Below, piece after piece: positions 44,341 through 57,344 of a stretch of DNA of 64,000 bases. Each line of letters begins with the position of its first letter. The first letter of the stretch is position 1. A program made the translations under genes and the position numbers. The notes below the pieces were generated by a model, which searched no databases, was not told the DNA's origin, and saw nothing but the letters and a program-made list of their open reading frames with translations. Location: NCBI GenBank assembly GCA_963556195.1, contig OY744520.1, positions 156,635,107 through 156,699,106 of the forward strand, given 5' to 3'. Source of the stretch: Sepiola atlantica. Taxonomy: Eukaryota > Mollusca > Cephalopoda > Sepiida > Sepiolidae.

Positions 44341-44916
44341 TATAGATAGTGGTATTATTGCAATGATTTTCATCCGGTTGTGGGGGATCCATCATCTTGT
44401 TTTTTTGGTGGAATGACCCTCACACATGCAAAATAACGCAGTTAATGCTACTTTGAAGAAAGACAGTTATAAAGATAGAATAAGATTCATGTGCACACAA
44501 AAATGTTATTTGCAGTAAATGAATAGTTAAATGTATTTTCTGTGTGCGAAAATGATAAGTACTTCGTTGTAGTCTTCTTATTGAGAGCATGACTGATTGA
44601 TCTAAATTCTATTTCACTGGTGTTGTATAGCTGCGAGTCTGTCTTCATTGGCAACAAAATTCTCGCTTATATTCCTAATGATCGACACATGGCTGGATTA
44701 ATTAGTTTTAAGCAGGAATGTATCTGTGTAAAATGGTTACTTATGTCCAATAAACCGTTTAAAATGGATATTTATTTTAGGAGTAAATTATACGAAGTAT
44801 TTATCTGCCCTAAAATCAACCATCCTATAAATATATTAAATTAGAAATATGTTGAATCGATAGCAATTTCTATATTTTATGAACGTTGTTAAAATATATT
44901 ATGGGAAGTTAATTAT

Positions 44917-44969
44917 TATCATCATCTTCGGTTTGGCATCTGTTTTACATGCTGGCATGTGTTAGACGG
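44917..44969 (+). repeat. Dispersed cephalopod-type repeat motif, copy 2
   Basis: ATCATCATCTTCGGTTTGGC followed by ATCTGTTTTACATGCTGGCA and TGTGTTAGACGG, matching the copies at 43379 and 58981. Confidence 0.55.
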
Positions 44970-44999
44970 TTACAGTTAGCTTTTATCTGTGAACCACTA

Positions 45000-46540
45000 T
45001 AACAAAAATTGGAAAAATGTGAAAGTTTATGAAGTCAGCAGTTCGGGAGTACATTTTAGACATGTGCAAGCATGTACACTCTATAAGTACCCGTTTTTAC
45101 CAATAGTGTAGTATATGTATCTTTGATAGTTTCATTGAATTTGTTCAAGCTCCTTATATGCTGTAAATACTGTTTTTTGTTGCTGGAATCTGCATTGTGA
45201 TTGTTAATTACGAACGACAGAATATTACTTTATTAACTCAAACAAACAATCGCCATCAGTGTTATGCGTGTTACTTACTAAGTTTCTCTTTCATTTGATT
45301 ATATATTCTTTGTTCTAAGTGGCCAACGGTTTGTTCTACATCGCCACCTGCATGCTTGCTTCGTGTGTCAACTGTTCTTGTTGATTCACTATTTAAAAAT
45401 CTATGTTTCTTAAGCTATAAAATGATCTGCCTGGCCAATCACATTTTAGAACTTTTCGGCCATCATAATATAAGTATATCTAAGCTTCAACAAAGGTGGA
45501 AAATGAAACTTTATCCTTTTATTTCTAAAGATGTCACTGCCTTAAGATGTTTTCTATCGACATCCACCACCCAATAAGCGCAAAGTATATAACAGGTTTC
45601 TCATAAGTATTTCCATGTTCATATCAACTGTTTTATTTTTATTTAAACATAATACCTAGTGTAAATATCCGTTGTACATGATAACATTAAATGCAAGTAA
45701 CGATTGTATCCATATATTTGGTTATGGTTCAAACTTTTCCAACAGTATTAGGATTGTGTGATTCCAGTAAAATAAATATTTCCAAATATTAGGCTGTGAC
45801 CTTAAGTTAGGTCAGCAAGCGATTTGCTTAGGAGTCTCAAAATTATAAAGATGAGCATTCAATTAAGGTAAAAGTCCTTTAATGGTATCTGCGGAAGTAA
45901 AAATCTTAAGAAATAAAGAAACGACATCAATTAAAATGGAAATACTTAGCTATTCCCCATTGTCATTACCTCCTATTGAACATGGAATTAAAAGATAAGT
46001 ATTTTCGCTAGCAGTGTCTAGCTGGTTTCCGTTTCTACGTACTAAGACACGAAGATATTTTTGCATTTTATTCTTAAAATGTATATATTTTATTGAAATA
46101 TAGTCCTTCTCTTTGAACATTGAAAATATGAATTTAGAAACCAAACAACGATGGGCTTTTCTTTTTTAAATAAAATATTTATTTTAGCGTTCTTAATTTT
46201 CAACGTACACGACGTAATCATAATATTTTTCTTTTTTTCTTCTTTCTACTTCTCGAAGACATTTTCTTCTTCAATAAAAGTATCTGCCGGATGTTGAGGG
46301 ATCGATATTTAAAGTCCGTATGTGTGGTTCACATGTTGGTTGTGCTATAAGGATTTGAAACATCGTAAATATGAAATCATTATGAATTTAGAAACGAAAA
46401 AACGATGTGCTTTTTATTTTTTTAATTAAATATTTATTTTAGAGTTCTTAATTTCTGTAGTCATAGAATGTTATTTTTATTTAAAAATGTTCATAGAATG
46501 TGCTTTTTATTAAAATTAAAAGCAAAGACAACAGGAATTG
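45000..46540. other. Intergenic sequence, no gene seen
   Basis: Only short, unsupported open frames occur. A short internal duplication is visible: GAATTTAGAAACCAAACAAC near 46130 and GAATTTAGAAACGAAAAAAC near 46383, both followed by GATG(G/T)GCTTTT. Confidence 0.45.
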
Positions 46541-46544
46541 AATC

Positions 46545-47312
46545 AGGCCCGGAAGTCTGAGACTGGTCAAGATCAGAAAGAACCCTAGCAACCATATTTG
46601 AAGTGATAATGACAGAATCAATAGACCGGTCAGTTTTTAAAGGAACATTAGAAATAACAGTGCAAGAATCATCAAGAGAAGAATTGTCAGCAAAATATTC
46701 TTAGAAGATGAAATAACCTGAAGACCATTAAAAAGAAGAGTAATAGCAGACTTGCTACTATTAATAACACTATTGTAGATTCTCTAAAAATCACGATAGC
46801 TAACCCTTTGAGATGAGATAGTCACGAATGGTTTGCGAATAGCTTGAATTCGCCTCAGGGATTGCTCTCTTGCAGTGATTGCTATCTCTTCTGTAAGAGT
46901 GTCTAGAAAACTCAGAACAATCCCGACGATACTGATTAAAGTAATTGTTATGTTGGGCAATGGCAAAAGCACAAACAGATGAAAAGCAGGGAGGAGATTT
47001 TATTTGAAACTTACGACGAGGAATGAAGGTGTCAATTCCAACAAGAAGCCAGTCAGTAACCTCCTTATAAGATACGGTGGAAACAGCGAGGGCCCGTACT
47101 TTAAAGGAGGTAACGAATAAAGTGCTAGCTGCGTCCAAATTTATTTGGCTAAAAAGATCGTAGCCCTGAGAAATAATTGAATAGTAAATAGGGGAAAGGA
47201 CAAACACACCTGTAACTTTTATGTAACTAATTACACTGACATGTTTATTTTTAGCGGTACGTTGAACAGTGTACTGAGTAAAATTGAGTAAGTTATGTGT
47301 GTGTTTAAGCAA
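46545..47312 (-). pseudogene. LINE ORF2 linker between endonuclease and RT
   Basis: The 170-codon frame (46800-47312) contains EVTDWLLVGIDTFIPRRKFQ, CAFAIAQHNNYFNQYRR and NHCKRAIPEANSSYSQTIRD, the helical linker that precedes RT in Jockey/CR1-like LINEs. Copy 1 carries a matching linker at 23220-23405. Beyond a stop the reading continues to about 46545 with SDLDQSQTSGPDSIPVV, the block at the start of RT. The remainder of RT is missing. Confidence 0.72.
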
Positions 47313-49560
47313 ACATGTAGATTGGCATTTTATTTATGTATTTTTATCGGTGCGTCTGTTTAGTGTGTAAAATTGGCAATCGTTAGTGTGTGCTTAATCG
47401 GTGGTTCTACAAAATTTTAACCGAACCAAACTGACTTTTGTCGAACTAAACCTAAAACTTAGGTTGGGGTAATATTGGGAGTAAGTTAAAGTTAAAGGAA
47501 GAAAAAAACCGGTCGGTTCAAATTCTGTACAATACCGTTTGATCTAGAAGGGCGAGTTGTAATGTTATTTTGATATTTGTTCTTGTCAAATTCATGATAT
47601 ATGCATATGTAATCAATAACACTGTTTTTTTTAATCGGCACGTTGAACTGTTTGATTGTTATCTTTTATTTCTATTTGTGATATATTTATGTGCGAATCC
47701 AGTACAGTGGGTTTTTTTTCATTGGTACAAATATTGATTCGAGTACATGCCTAACAAGTTAAATATTCTGGAATTATTTAATCAAATAGTGGGATTGGTG
47801 GTATAATATTTAACGTTAGGAGTGTGTCCAATGCCAGAATTAGGATGATGTGTACGAATAGTTAGTAAATAATTTATTGGTTTATGTTTTACGATATTAG
47901 TATTAATGTGAGTATAATAAATTATTCTAATAAGTAACGTTCTATTTTCTAGTTCTAATATGAACAGTAAATGACGTGTGTACGAAGAATTAATAATGCA
48001 GCTGTCTTATGTAAATAGAATAAAGTAAATTATATATGATCAGTTGTTCTATTTTACTGCTTCAAAAGTAACAATTAGATTACGTAGGTAGTTCAGGAAA
48101 AAGTAAAAACCACTTACCGGAATGCGAACCCAAAGAAAGAAAATGTCGAAACAGGGAAAAATGAAGGAACACATTATATGAAAGCAGGGGGGGGGAGAGA
48201 TGGATTACGAACTATTCTTATTTGCTGATGCCTGCTGACGTGTCTCTATAAGATGGGTCTAAGAGTGTTACTTGAAACAAGTATTTTTGAAATGTCGACG
48301 TGCGTAGCTAAACGTTCTCAATGATGCGACCTGGCGCGTCTGCAGCCAGGTCGGGGTTAGTGTCTGAGCTGTTATGATGCAGAACACGAAATTAGCAGTA
48401 ATGACAGTGCATCACTGGAAACTACCCTCTCTTAATGCATTTAGAAAAAAGTTTATGAAAATATATATTACAACTACTATTGTATACAACAGCAATATCT
48501 ATGTTTGTTTCCACCAACGTCTTATAGCCATAAGAAATCACTTCATTTGCCTAATGTGTGTCTACTGTTATGCCGTCAGGAATCCTTTTTATGAGTTTCC
48601 ATCGTTTGGGTTGTCTTTTCTTGCTTTTTTTCTGTCAACTTAAAAATGAATTCATCGTTTTTTCTTGGTAAGATTTTATTTTATAACTGACCTATGCACA
48701 TGCACCAAATGCAAAACGATTGCGTAAGACGTGTACATTTGTGTCGGTCTTTTTATTGTTCCGTAATTGGACCGTCCGTTCAAGAATAAGAACGGGTCTC
48801 TCAAGATGCACCCATTCCATTTGCGCTCATAACGATGGAAATGCTTTTTTTTAAACTGAAGTATGATTAACCGATGGGCATGGCCTCTGAAATGACTAGA
48901 TGTATCTAAAAATAATACTACATTTTTATATGTATGTTGTTTTGGAAGTTTATTAGTTTGTTTTTGTAATTTAGTGTTGATATTCTGTACAAATTCCAGA
49001 ACCACATTTTATGTGGTGAATAAATATCTGCATGAAAACCTGTTGAACGTGGCATTGTTCAGGGCTTTTTGTGTGTGTGTGTGGGGGGGGGGGGTGAATA
49101 ATTCAACCTAACGAAAGTAATGATTATAATTACCCAGTGTCAAGAAAATGTGTGATGTTTCGATTTTATAGAACCAAACTCTACATGAAAATCTGTATAA
49201 AATTTTCAGGTGAAACTGTTAAGTCTATGTAGTTAATATGAACGTTCGAAGATTAAACATTGTTAATCATTTTAAATTATCTTAGAGTTGGACAATTACA
49301 TATTTTCAGACATTTAAGTGACACTAAAGACAGGTACCCGTGGCATTACTCGAAAAAGAATAGATACTCCTGTTTCTATCCCGGAACTCCATATTACGAA
49401 TTTTGTTTTCTTATTACAATAATTTTCAAGTTATAAATAAAATAAAATAAAATTGTATTTCATATTTATGGATGTCTAGCACTAACGAAGAGCCCACCAT
49501 ATTATTTTTTTGAAACTCCAATATTAACATTTCACCATTTCTTTCCATTTTTTTTTTAAA
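47313..49560. other. Intergenic sequence, no gene seen
   Basis: AT-rich sequence with a short G-run at 49083-49093 preceded by GTGTGTGTGT. No supported feature. Confidence 0.45.
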
Positions 49561-49564
49561 CTTC

Positions 49565-50010
49565 TGTTCACCCCAAGCAAGGCATTTTGCTACTGAGACG
49601 TAAGGGGCTACTGTGAAAAGGGGCCAGATTTATAAGTAACATCCTAAGTAAAGCATTTTTTAGCCAAATATTTGTTCACATTACATTTCAATTTCTGCAT
49701 GTCGGTACAGTCTGGGAAACAGTGAACAGGGAAGGAATTCCAAAATCAAGCGATTCGAAAGAATGAAACTATTAAGGTATAACGTTTTCTGGCATCTAGG
49801 AGATCTACATTAAAGAGGTGGTATTTTGCTATTGGTCGGGGGTGTACGTTGAAATGATACCAGTGCATTACGTTCATCAGAACACATTCCGTAGAAGTAA
49901 TTGTAAAACAAGCACAAGGATGCAACATTGTGACGATGGTACAGGGGTTGGAGGTTGGTAGACTGTAAGACCTATTGGGTGAAAGACTCTTTTTTGCACT
50001 CTGTCCAAGA
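49565..50010 (-). mobile_element. Jockey/CR1-like LINE 3' end
   Basis: It starts (plus strand) TTCACCCCAAGCAAGGCATT, the reverse complement of the LINE 3' terminus. It continues GCTACTGAGACGTAAGGGGC, GTACAGTCTGGGAAACAGTG and ACAAGCACAAGGATGCAACA, as in other copies. The upstream T-run is the reverse complement of an A-rich tail. Confidence 0.75.
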
Positions 50011-50353
50011 TAAAATGTTACACGAGAAAACCTTTTTAATCTCAGTATAGAGCTTTGTTTTCTAATTTTATCCCCAGATAAACTTGTTACGATATATATA
50101 TTTATTTATTTTGGTACAGAGAAATAAGTCCAACTTTCGTACTGTCGGTTTTAAGCAAAGAATACCAAAATAAATAAATATTACGCTCTTAATGTTTTAT
50201 TTTTTTATTCTAATTCTCAATTAATCGATCACTCTGCTAGGATTTTTCCTGCGATGTTACAAAGAAGTTATATATTTATGAGATTGCTACTCGACTAAAA
50301 TAGATCTTAGCGCTATAAATACACTTTAGTGTTTTCGTGAAAACTTCACTTTT

Positions 50354-50599
50354 TTGGTTTCAGGAAATATTTTGGACATACTAATTCTCATAATACTTCT
50401 ATGTTGCGTCCACAAATATTCTTTAAATCTTGGAATAGTCTTATATAGCGACGCTTTACAGAAGCTAATTTCTTCAAGTGTGTACCGTTTTTTTGATGAT
50501 AACTATATTGCTGAGAACCTCTTGAAGACTTCTTGCCTGGACCGACTAGTAATTGCTTTGTTGGACGAGACACAACTGGTCTTTGTTAATTGTCAATAA
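50354..50599 (+). CDS. Unrecognised ORF after splice-acceptor-like sequence
   Basis: The stretch CTTTTTTGGTTTCAG|GAAATATT just upstream looks like a 3' splice site. The frame then encodes a hydrophobic segment (ILDILILIILLCCVHKYSLN) and a C-terminal piece ENLLKTSCLDRLVIALLDE. It could be a last exon with one membrane segment, or a chance frame. No family was recognised. Confidence 0.12.
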   Translation: MVSGNILDILILIILLCCVHKYSLNLGIVLYSDALQKLISSSVYRFFDDNYIAENLLKTSCLDRLVIALLDETQLVFVNCQ

Positions 50600-52350
50600 T
50601 TAACACCGACGATTATAATACTGTTATCCATGTTTCAGCATAGTTAGAGAGAGAAAGAAGGGTAGCACGTTATCTATGTTTCTATATTTTTATGGTGTCC
50701 TTTTGTACACTTCCAACGGGTTCTGTTTAAAACTCTTAGCAGCTAATCGTCATATAGCCGCCTACTTCCATTGATGGACTTCTGCTATTCTTATTCATGT
50801 CAAATGTGGCCCATGAAGTTTTTAAGAACCAATTTCCTCTGGCTATGTTCTTGAATGAAGTTGAGGTCATCCAATATACAACCGTATGTATTTTTAAATC
50901 CTAAATCGACATTTAAAATTCTAGTATTAATCATTTTCGCCATTTTTCTTATATTTATTGAAAGAAAACTCTATATTGAAATAAATGCTTGAAGAGTTTT
51001 TAAGACAATATGAATGAAGCATTTGACAATTATTGAAAATATGCTAAGAGAACAAACTAAGAGATAACTTTGTTTCAACGGGGTCATTAAACTACTTGAA
51101 CCGATGATGGCTTAATTTAAAATGGAAACAAGATGTAAAAATAAATTTCTTTTTAAAATGTGCACTCTAGGGACGTTACAAAATGAGGTATAAAATAAAA
51201 TATACATTTAAACGATAGGTTTATCATATTTAAATACATGATATTAAAATAAAATGTGATAATCTGTTATACTTGAATAAATGCATCAATGTAATGAAGG
51301 TTGTAAACAGATCTGATTAATTGTGATGAAACAATCTTCAATTATAAACATAAAGAGGTTTTATCAATATGAAATGTACGAGATAGGAGTTTTCTTTTAA
51401 ATAGGTTTAATCAATGAGGAAGTCTTGAAAACCAAGCGTTGAAGTTTCGCTGGTGTATTTTCTTGATGCTCAAAAATATGACTCACTTTATTATTCGTAA
51501 ATATTAACAGTCAAAGTCTGAAAAAATAAACTACATGCTTTTATCGATATCAAATGTTACATTACTAAAAAAGCTACAGTGATACCTCGGTCCACGAACA
51601 TATGTATTGGTGCATGAACACATACTCGCCGGCTATTTTGTCATGCTAGCGTCTTGCACGCCATCAGTTGTACTAATGTTCGCGTACTATGAACATAGTT
51701 TACAATTGCGCTATTCATGATATGCTAATAAGCATGGGAATGGAGTTGGTGTTATTGATCTCGCCAAGCCGTGTGACATGTCAAACTCAACAATCTGTAC
51801 TATCCTAAAGAAGTAGAGAAGTGGCTGTTTTTAAGCCAAGATCTCAAGTGTTAGGAGTAGAGAAATTATTGATGGTGTCGATTAATGAAAACGGTATCTT
51901 TCTGTGGTAGGAGTAATTGGATTTACAGTACGTTAAATTTAATAAGAAAAATTATTTTCACTTGAGAATAGTTTTTTTCATGAACATAGCCAAAGGATTA
52001 AGTTTGTAATCCGAGGTACCATTATACTTTAAAGCGTGGTGTAGTGGCGCCCCTAGAGTGAAGTGTTATCGTTTATTGCAATGGGAAAATTTAATACTTA
52101 TTTAATAAATTTTGATGTGTGATTTTCATATTTTCGTGATATGATTACATTTACAACTTTTTTAATGCTTTATATTTTGGAAGGTGTTGCACTTCTTTTT
52201 GTGGCATAATGTGTGGCACACACATCATGTGTTTATTTTGATCCTTATCAATTTAATTATTATAAAATATTTATAACTAAAAGTTTGGAATATAAAACTA
52301 ATTTTAATAAGTAAACTAGTTATTGGATTAAATAGAGGGTTGTCTGCATT
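50600..52350. other. Intergenic sequence, no gene seen
   Basis: AT-rich, no recognisable coding, RNA or element sequence. Confidence 0.45.
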
Positions 52351-52479
52351 CTTAGAATGAAGATTTTCATTATTTACAATTTTTGTACTGGTTTCATCAT
52401 CTTGGATATTCCAATATTCCTACAGTTTTGCTCTCCCGCTTTCTTCAGGTGTCTTGAATCGAATTTTGAACAAACGCCT

Positions 52480-52787
52480 GTCTATTTGTCTCTCTCTTTT
52501 TCTCTTTCTTTTTTTCTCTTTTTCTCTCTCTCCTTCTTTTTCTCTCTCTCCCTCTTTTTCTCTCTCTCCCTCTTTTCTCTCTCTCCCTCTTTTCTCTCCC
52601 TCCCTCTTTTCTCTCTCTCCCTCTTTTTCTCTCCTATTTTCTATCCTCCTATTTTCTCTCCTCCTTTTATCTCTCCTTCTTTTATCTCTCCTCCTTTTAC
52701 CTCTCCTCCTTTTATCTCTCCTTTATTTCTCTCTCCCTTTTTCTCTATATACCTAAATCTCTCTCTCTCTCTCTCTTTCTATGAATC

Positions 52788-52835
<48 letters not shown>
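52480..52835. repeat. Polypyrimidine (CT-rich) tract ending in (TA)n
   Basis: About 310 bp are almost pure C and T on the plus strand in loose CTCTCTCC(T)TTTT units, with an occasional A, followed by TA dinucleotides at 52797-52835. Ser/Leu/Phe-rich open frames across it are by-products. Confidence 0.92.
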
Positions 52836-52845
<10 letters not shown>

Positions 52846-53746
52846 GGAGAACACCTATCTTTTCGTGTGCATGTCTGTCCCTAAAAACGGAGACACACAA
52901 GTGAGTATACCTTGAATGTAAGTGTAGTTACATGTAGTATTTGCATGGAAACATAATAAAATTAGTTCTGCGCTAATGATACTTTTCTACAGTGAAATTA
53001 ATCTATTTATTAGCGTTATTTTAAGAGTATAAACATATATTTAAATAGCTCGATGAGTAAGATATTTAGTTGACAACTTCAGAGATGCTGTTAACGTAAA
53101 CTCTCCATACTATGATGTTGCATATGATGCTATCCCATAGAAATATATAAAGAAAATAAATATAATAAAACAAAATAACGGAATGTTTAGGTGAAGCAAC
53201 ATCAAATAATTACGAATCATTATGAATGCAGGTCTTACATTATGATACGTCCAGTATTTATCAAATTAGTTATATAATTTTCTATTTTGAGTTTCTCTTT
53301 ATTTTCATTCATATTCCTCCAAACAAGGCACATAGCAACTGAGACGTAGATGACTACTGTGAATTAGGGGTCATGCCTATAGGGGTCACTTTCTGTATGT
53401 TTGTACAGGCAGGAAAGCTGGAAACAGGGAGGGAAGAAACTATGAAAGTAAAAAAACTTTCCTATATTTAGGAATCTCTAGAGTGAAGGGGTGGGATTTT
53501 GCTGCTCGTCGGATATGTCGAGGGCATTTACGTCGATGAGGCACCAGTGCTACGAGTTCGTAAGAACACATTCCATTAAAGTACTTCTAGAACATGCACA
53601 GAGATGCCACATTGCGGCGAGGGGACAGGGGTTGGAGCTTGGTTGACAGGTGCAGGACTTATTAGATTGCAGCCTCCTTTTTGATCCTGTCTAATAGAGA
53701 GAGAGAAATGTTGATGCACCAGCTAATACGAGGCCTATAAACATTA

Positions 53747-54968
53747 TCCGACCATTAGGCCAGAAAAAATATTTCAAATACCTAACGGGGTCGGGACCCT
53801 AATCCCCTTCAAAGTAGGCCCCTTGTGCTTGCACACACTTAGATTACCGATCCGACCCCTGCCGGAAACCCCTCTGGAAGCCTTCTATTTTAATGATGTT
53901 CATCTCCATCATTGCGTTCTGCATTATCTCTTCTCTTGTCTCAGTGCCATCTTTTATTTTCGAAACAACCAGAAGTCGCAAGGTGCCATTCTGGAGAGTA
54001 GTGAGGTTGGCAGAGAAATGTTGGATCAATTGGGATGCATGTGCGGGAGCGTTGTCGTGATGCAGTTTCCAGTTTTTCGCCATCCACATGTCTGGTCTTT
54101 TGCACCGATCTGCGTCACGGAGACGCCGGAGAGCAACTTGATAGTACTCCTTCGTCACTGTTTGTCCTTCCGGTGCGTATTCGTGATGCACAATTCCACG
54201 GATATCAAAGAAGACAGTCAGCATCACCTTAATTTTGCTTCGCACCTATAACGCTTTTATTGGCCTTAGAGGCTCAGGATACTGTCTTTTTGTTTCTGGG
54301 TCGTACCCGTACACTCATGACTCATCTCCAGTTATCACGGTGTTCAGAAACTCCGGATCAGTGTTGGTCCTGTGCCACTTGAAAACGGAGGGTCCTTTGT
54401 TACTGTGACAACAACTTAGGCACAAATTTCGCAGTCACCGTGTGCATGTTCAAGTCATCACGCAAAATTGCATGTGTCGAATTTTTATTCACTCTGACTT
54501 TTTAGGCGATCTCCCGCACGGTTGAACGACGATCTTCCATCACGAAATTTCGCATTCTCTCAACTACAGCAGCACTCTGAGCAGTTTGGGGCCTGCCAGA
54601 GCGCTGGTCACGCTCCGCTGATGTGCGGCCATTGTTATATCGGTTGGACCACTCCTAAATTTGTGTTACACCCATCGCATCTTCCCCAAACACCTGCTTA
54701 ATCTTACGAATTATTTTGCTTTGAGAATCACCAGGCTTTTGACAAAATTTGATGCAGTACCTTTGCTCAACATGTTGAGTAATCTTGAGAAAATCGGTAA
54801 TCCGACGAACACATTGTGTAGCAGCTCACCCAGCAACCGACAGACAGCGACTACCGCGCAGGCAGGCGGTGATGAAATTCACACATGCACATGAAGGTGT
54901 CTTCTTTCACTCTGTAGAGTAGCGCCGCCCTATCGTCTCTATTTTGCATGGAAAAAATAATGGTCGGA
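53747..54968 (-). mobile_element. Mariner-family DNA transposon
   Basis: The 1,222-bp element has inverted ends: TCCGACCATTA at the left and its reverse complement TAATGGTCGGA at the right, flanked on both sides by TA (53745-53746 and 54969-54970), the mariner target. It carries a decayed minus-strand transposase. It interrupts a LINE copy and is therefore younger than that copy. Confidence 0.9.
53799..54773 (-). pseudogene. Mariner transposase (broken)
   Basis: The transposase would cut and paste the element at TA sites. From an ATG at 54773 the reading spans about 325 codons, close to the usual length. The frame 53844-54245 contains the first catalytic block VMLTVFFDIRGIVHHEYAPE and the second, WKLHHDNAPAHAS. 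After the second the frame is shifted: the block with the third aspartate (APCDFWLF) is readable only in a neighbouring frame. The N-terminal helix-turn-helix half is scattered over frames with several stops. The stop codon is at 53799-53801. Confidence 0.82.
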
Positions 54969-55514
54969 TACTGTTTAGACAGGCTTCGCATATGTCAACA
55001 ATACTCCATGCATGGGTGAATGGTGGCTTGATAAAGATATAGAGGTAGCCTACCTTCTTTGCAGCAGCCTTGACAATGTCTTCTACGTATTTGTTCCAAT
55101 TCCTGTTTCCTGTGAATGTTGTGCCAACGAGTCTAGATTATAAACTCTCAGCTAGTGATATTAGCTATGACAATCGATGGTTGAAAGGTTTTTTGTAATT
55201 GTTGAAGAAAACGAGCTTTGTTTTAGTAGCATTAAATGTTACCATCCATTTATATCCCCATTCCACTAAAGATTATAGATCGTTTCCTAAGGTTTCAGAC
55301 ATTGCCTTGGACGTGTGTGCATTCGTTTTGCCCACATGTCTGGAATAGAGTGTGGTGGCATCAGATACAATTCAGTCAGGAATGTTGTTTGTGAATATCA
55401 GAAATAATAAAAGTCGGAGGATCGACCCCTGAGGCTCATACCCATTGATGTTACGTTGTTCGGATGTACAATAGCGTATGATTTAATTTTCATGAGAAGT
55501 CCTTCATGCCAGAC

Positions 55515-55805
55515 CTAGTAAAAGGCTTTGGATATATCGGGGGCTACTGCCCTATCTTCCTCTGCTTGTTCTTGCGCTTGGTATATGCATTCAGAGATGA
55601 TCGTTAAGATATCCACAATAGAATGAGCTTGCCTAAATCTATAGTGACAGTCAGAAAGAAGTTTAGCATTTACGAGGTGACAGACTAGTGCTTGATTTAA
55701 CGATTCACAGATTTTTAGCGAAAAGAGGGTGGAGACTGATGGGGTGATAATTGAACGGGTCCGTCTTTTCGCCAGAATTCTTGAATACTGGTACCACAGA
55801 GGCAA
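55515..55805 (-). pseudogene. LINE reverse transcriptase fragment
   Basis: The 96-codon frame holds SLFSLKICESLNQALVCHLV, LSDCHYRFRQAHSIVDILT and DRAVAPDISKAFY, the finger and first catalytic region (Asp followed by Ser-Lys-Ala-Phe) of a Jockey/CR1-like RT. It parallels the RT of copy 1 (HLIVNAKVFSGQPYAFRQAR). Confidence 0.8.
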
Positions 55806-56186
55806 TTTTTCAGCTATCAGGAGAGCGAGACTCGGCTAGACATTTGTTGTAGAGTTCGGATAGAACAGGGGATAACTCAGCAGAGAATTTCTTTATTAAT
55901 ATAGATGGGATAAAATCAGGTCCACACTCCTTGGATGTGTCAAGGTTTTTAATGACATCACTGACATGAGAATAGTATCACTGACATACCAAGTGTGGTG
56001 TCTGTTTGCAAAGGAAAATTAGGAAATTAGTGGTTTGTGTTGTTTAAGGTCGGGTTTGCGGTGAACTCCTGCCAACTCGCTTCAAACAAGGTATGAAGCC
56101 ACTTGATGTAAAAAGGCTAATCATAATAAGCCGCGCATGCGTGGTCCCCCTCTGTATGTGACTCGATGTGGCAAGTGTAAAATGCA

Positions 56187-56690
56187 ATAAATTTGGGCAA
56201 TTTGGGGCATTTTGATCCCCTGTGGGCGCGAACCAGAATTTTTCTGAAGGCAAGGATGCTCATTTTATATCCAGAACAATTGTCTCTACATTTTGGCAAA
56301 GTTTCAGAAAGATTGAATGGATAGATCAAACGTTATAGGAGAAAAAGGTCATATTTTGCAATTTTGGAGGCTATTGACCCCCTGAGGGCGCGAACCAGAT
56401 TTTTTCATAGGGCAGCGATACTTATTCTCTATTAGGAACAATTGCCTCCACATTTCGGCCAAGTTTAAGAGAAATTGAATGAATGGATAAAAAGTTATGA
56501 TGCAAAAAATGTCATTTTGGGCCATTTCGGGGCTTTTTGACCCCCTGAGGGCTAACTAGATGTTTTTTCAAAGACCGGAAAATGTCACTTTCTAACCTGA
56601 CCAGAGTTACAACTTCATGCAAAATTTCAGAGAAATTCAATTGATGGTTGAGGAGAAAAATCCGGACGGACGGACATGCCTGAAAACATA
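56187..56690. repeat. Tandem repeat, three units of about 161-164 bp
   Basis: Three head-to-tail units share TTTTGA(C/T)CCCCTG(A/T)GGGC followed by GCGAACCAGA, at about 56212, 56373 and 56537. Each continues with an AATTGNCTNCACATTT-type and an AGAAATTGAATG-type block. The last unit ends in CCGGACGGACGGACATGCC. Similar ligand-receptor-style decay is visible between units, with the third the most diverged. Confidence 0.85.
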
Positions 56691-56691
56691 A

Positions 56692-56718
56692 GTCCCCCGA
56701 TTTTATAAATCGGGGGAC
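56692..56718. other. Hairpin at the end of the tandem repeat
   Basis: GTCCCCCGATTTATAAATCG-type palindrome: GTCCCCCGATTT and AAATCGGGGGAC form a 12-bp perfect stem around a three-base loop region (TAT). It marks the right edge of the tandem repeat and could be an element terminus. Confidence 0.8.
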
Positions 56719-57344
56719 CAAAAAGGGAGAGGAAGGTAGAATCAAGCCTTAAATAGACCCAAACACCAGCGTTAAATCCACTGGTGTCCAATCAGGCTAG
56801 AATAAAAAGTAAGCCAATCAAGAGCTCATTATAGAAGGAAGAGGTTACGAGAAAAAAAGTCTACGCCTAAACTGGTAAAATAGCTGACCATAAACCGGTG
56901 TTTATACTTGATATACATTTTATATTTTAAGTACGCTCTCTAGTCTGTCTTTCTGTTAACGAACAAACACACACATAGAATTTAAGACAAAATATCAGGA
57001 GAATTGGGTTATTTTAAACAAACATCAGGATGATCTAAATCACCTTTGCATCAGCCTGTCTGCATACTGTTTGGTACAAGTCCAAAGAATTTCTGAATCT
57101 ATAATGAAAATACTTGATTTTATGTAAATACTAATCGTGTTTGTTTTACTTGTATATTCGAACTTCATCTTTACTGACCTTCATCTATATAATTTGATTT
57201 GCAATTTAGCCACGGTTGTATTGATACACACAATTCGAGTGAAATGCTATGAAGATGCAGCAAAGGAATTTTGTGTTTGCAAGACTTGGATGCAAGCAAC
57301 GGTCAGGTATCATTTGGTGCCAGTTCCGTGTGTAATCTTTTTTT

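Larger units (their letters stand above)
53311..56010 (-). mobile_element. Jockey/CR1-like LINE copy split by a mariner element
   Basis: The 3' end and C-terminal part lie at 53311-53744 and the RT part at 54971-56010; the mariner sits between them. On either side the sequence lines up with the uninterrupted copy at 57515-58600 (for example the TCTAATAGAGAGA and ACAATACTCCATGCATGGG blocks). The RT portion includes the minus-strand frame 55515-55805. Confidence 0.82.

Noticed and set aside
46784..46972. A separate 62-codon minus-strand frame
   Set aside because: It overlaps the longer LINE linker frame in another phase and shows no domain.
52357..52836. A 159-codon frame rich in Ser, Leu and Phe
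   Set aside because: It is produced by the polypyrimidine tract and ends in TA dinucleotides.
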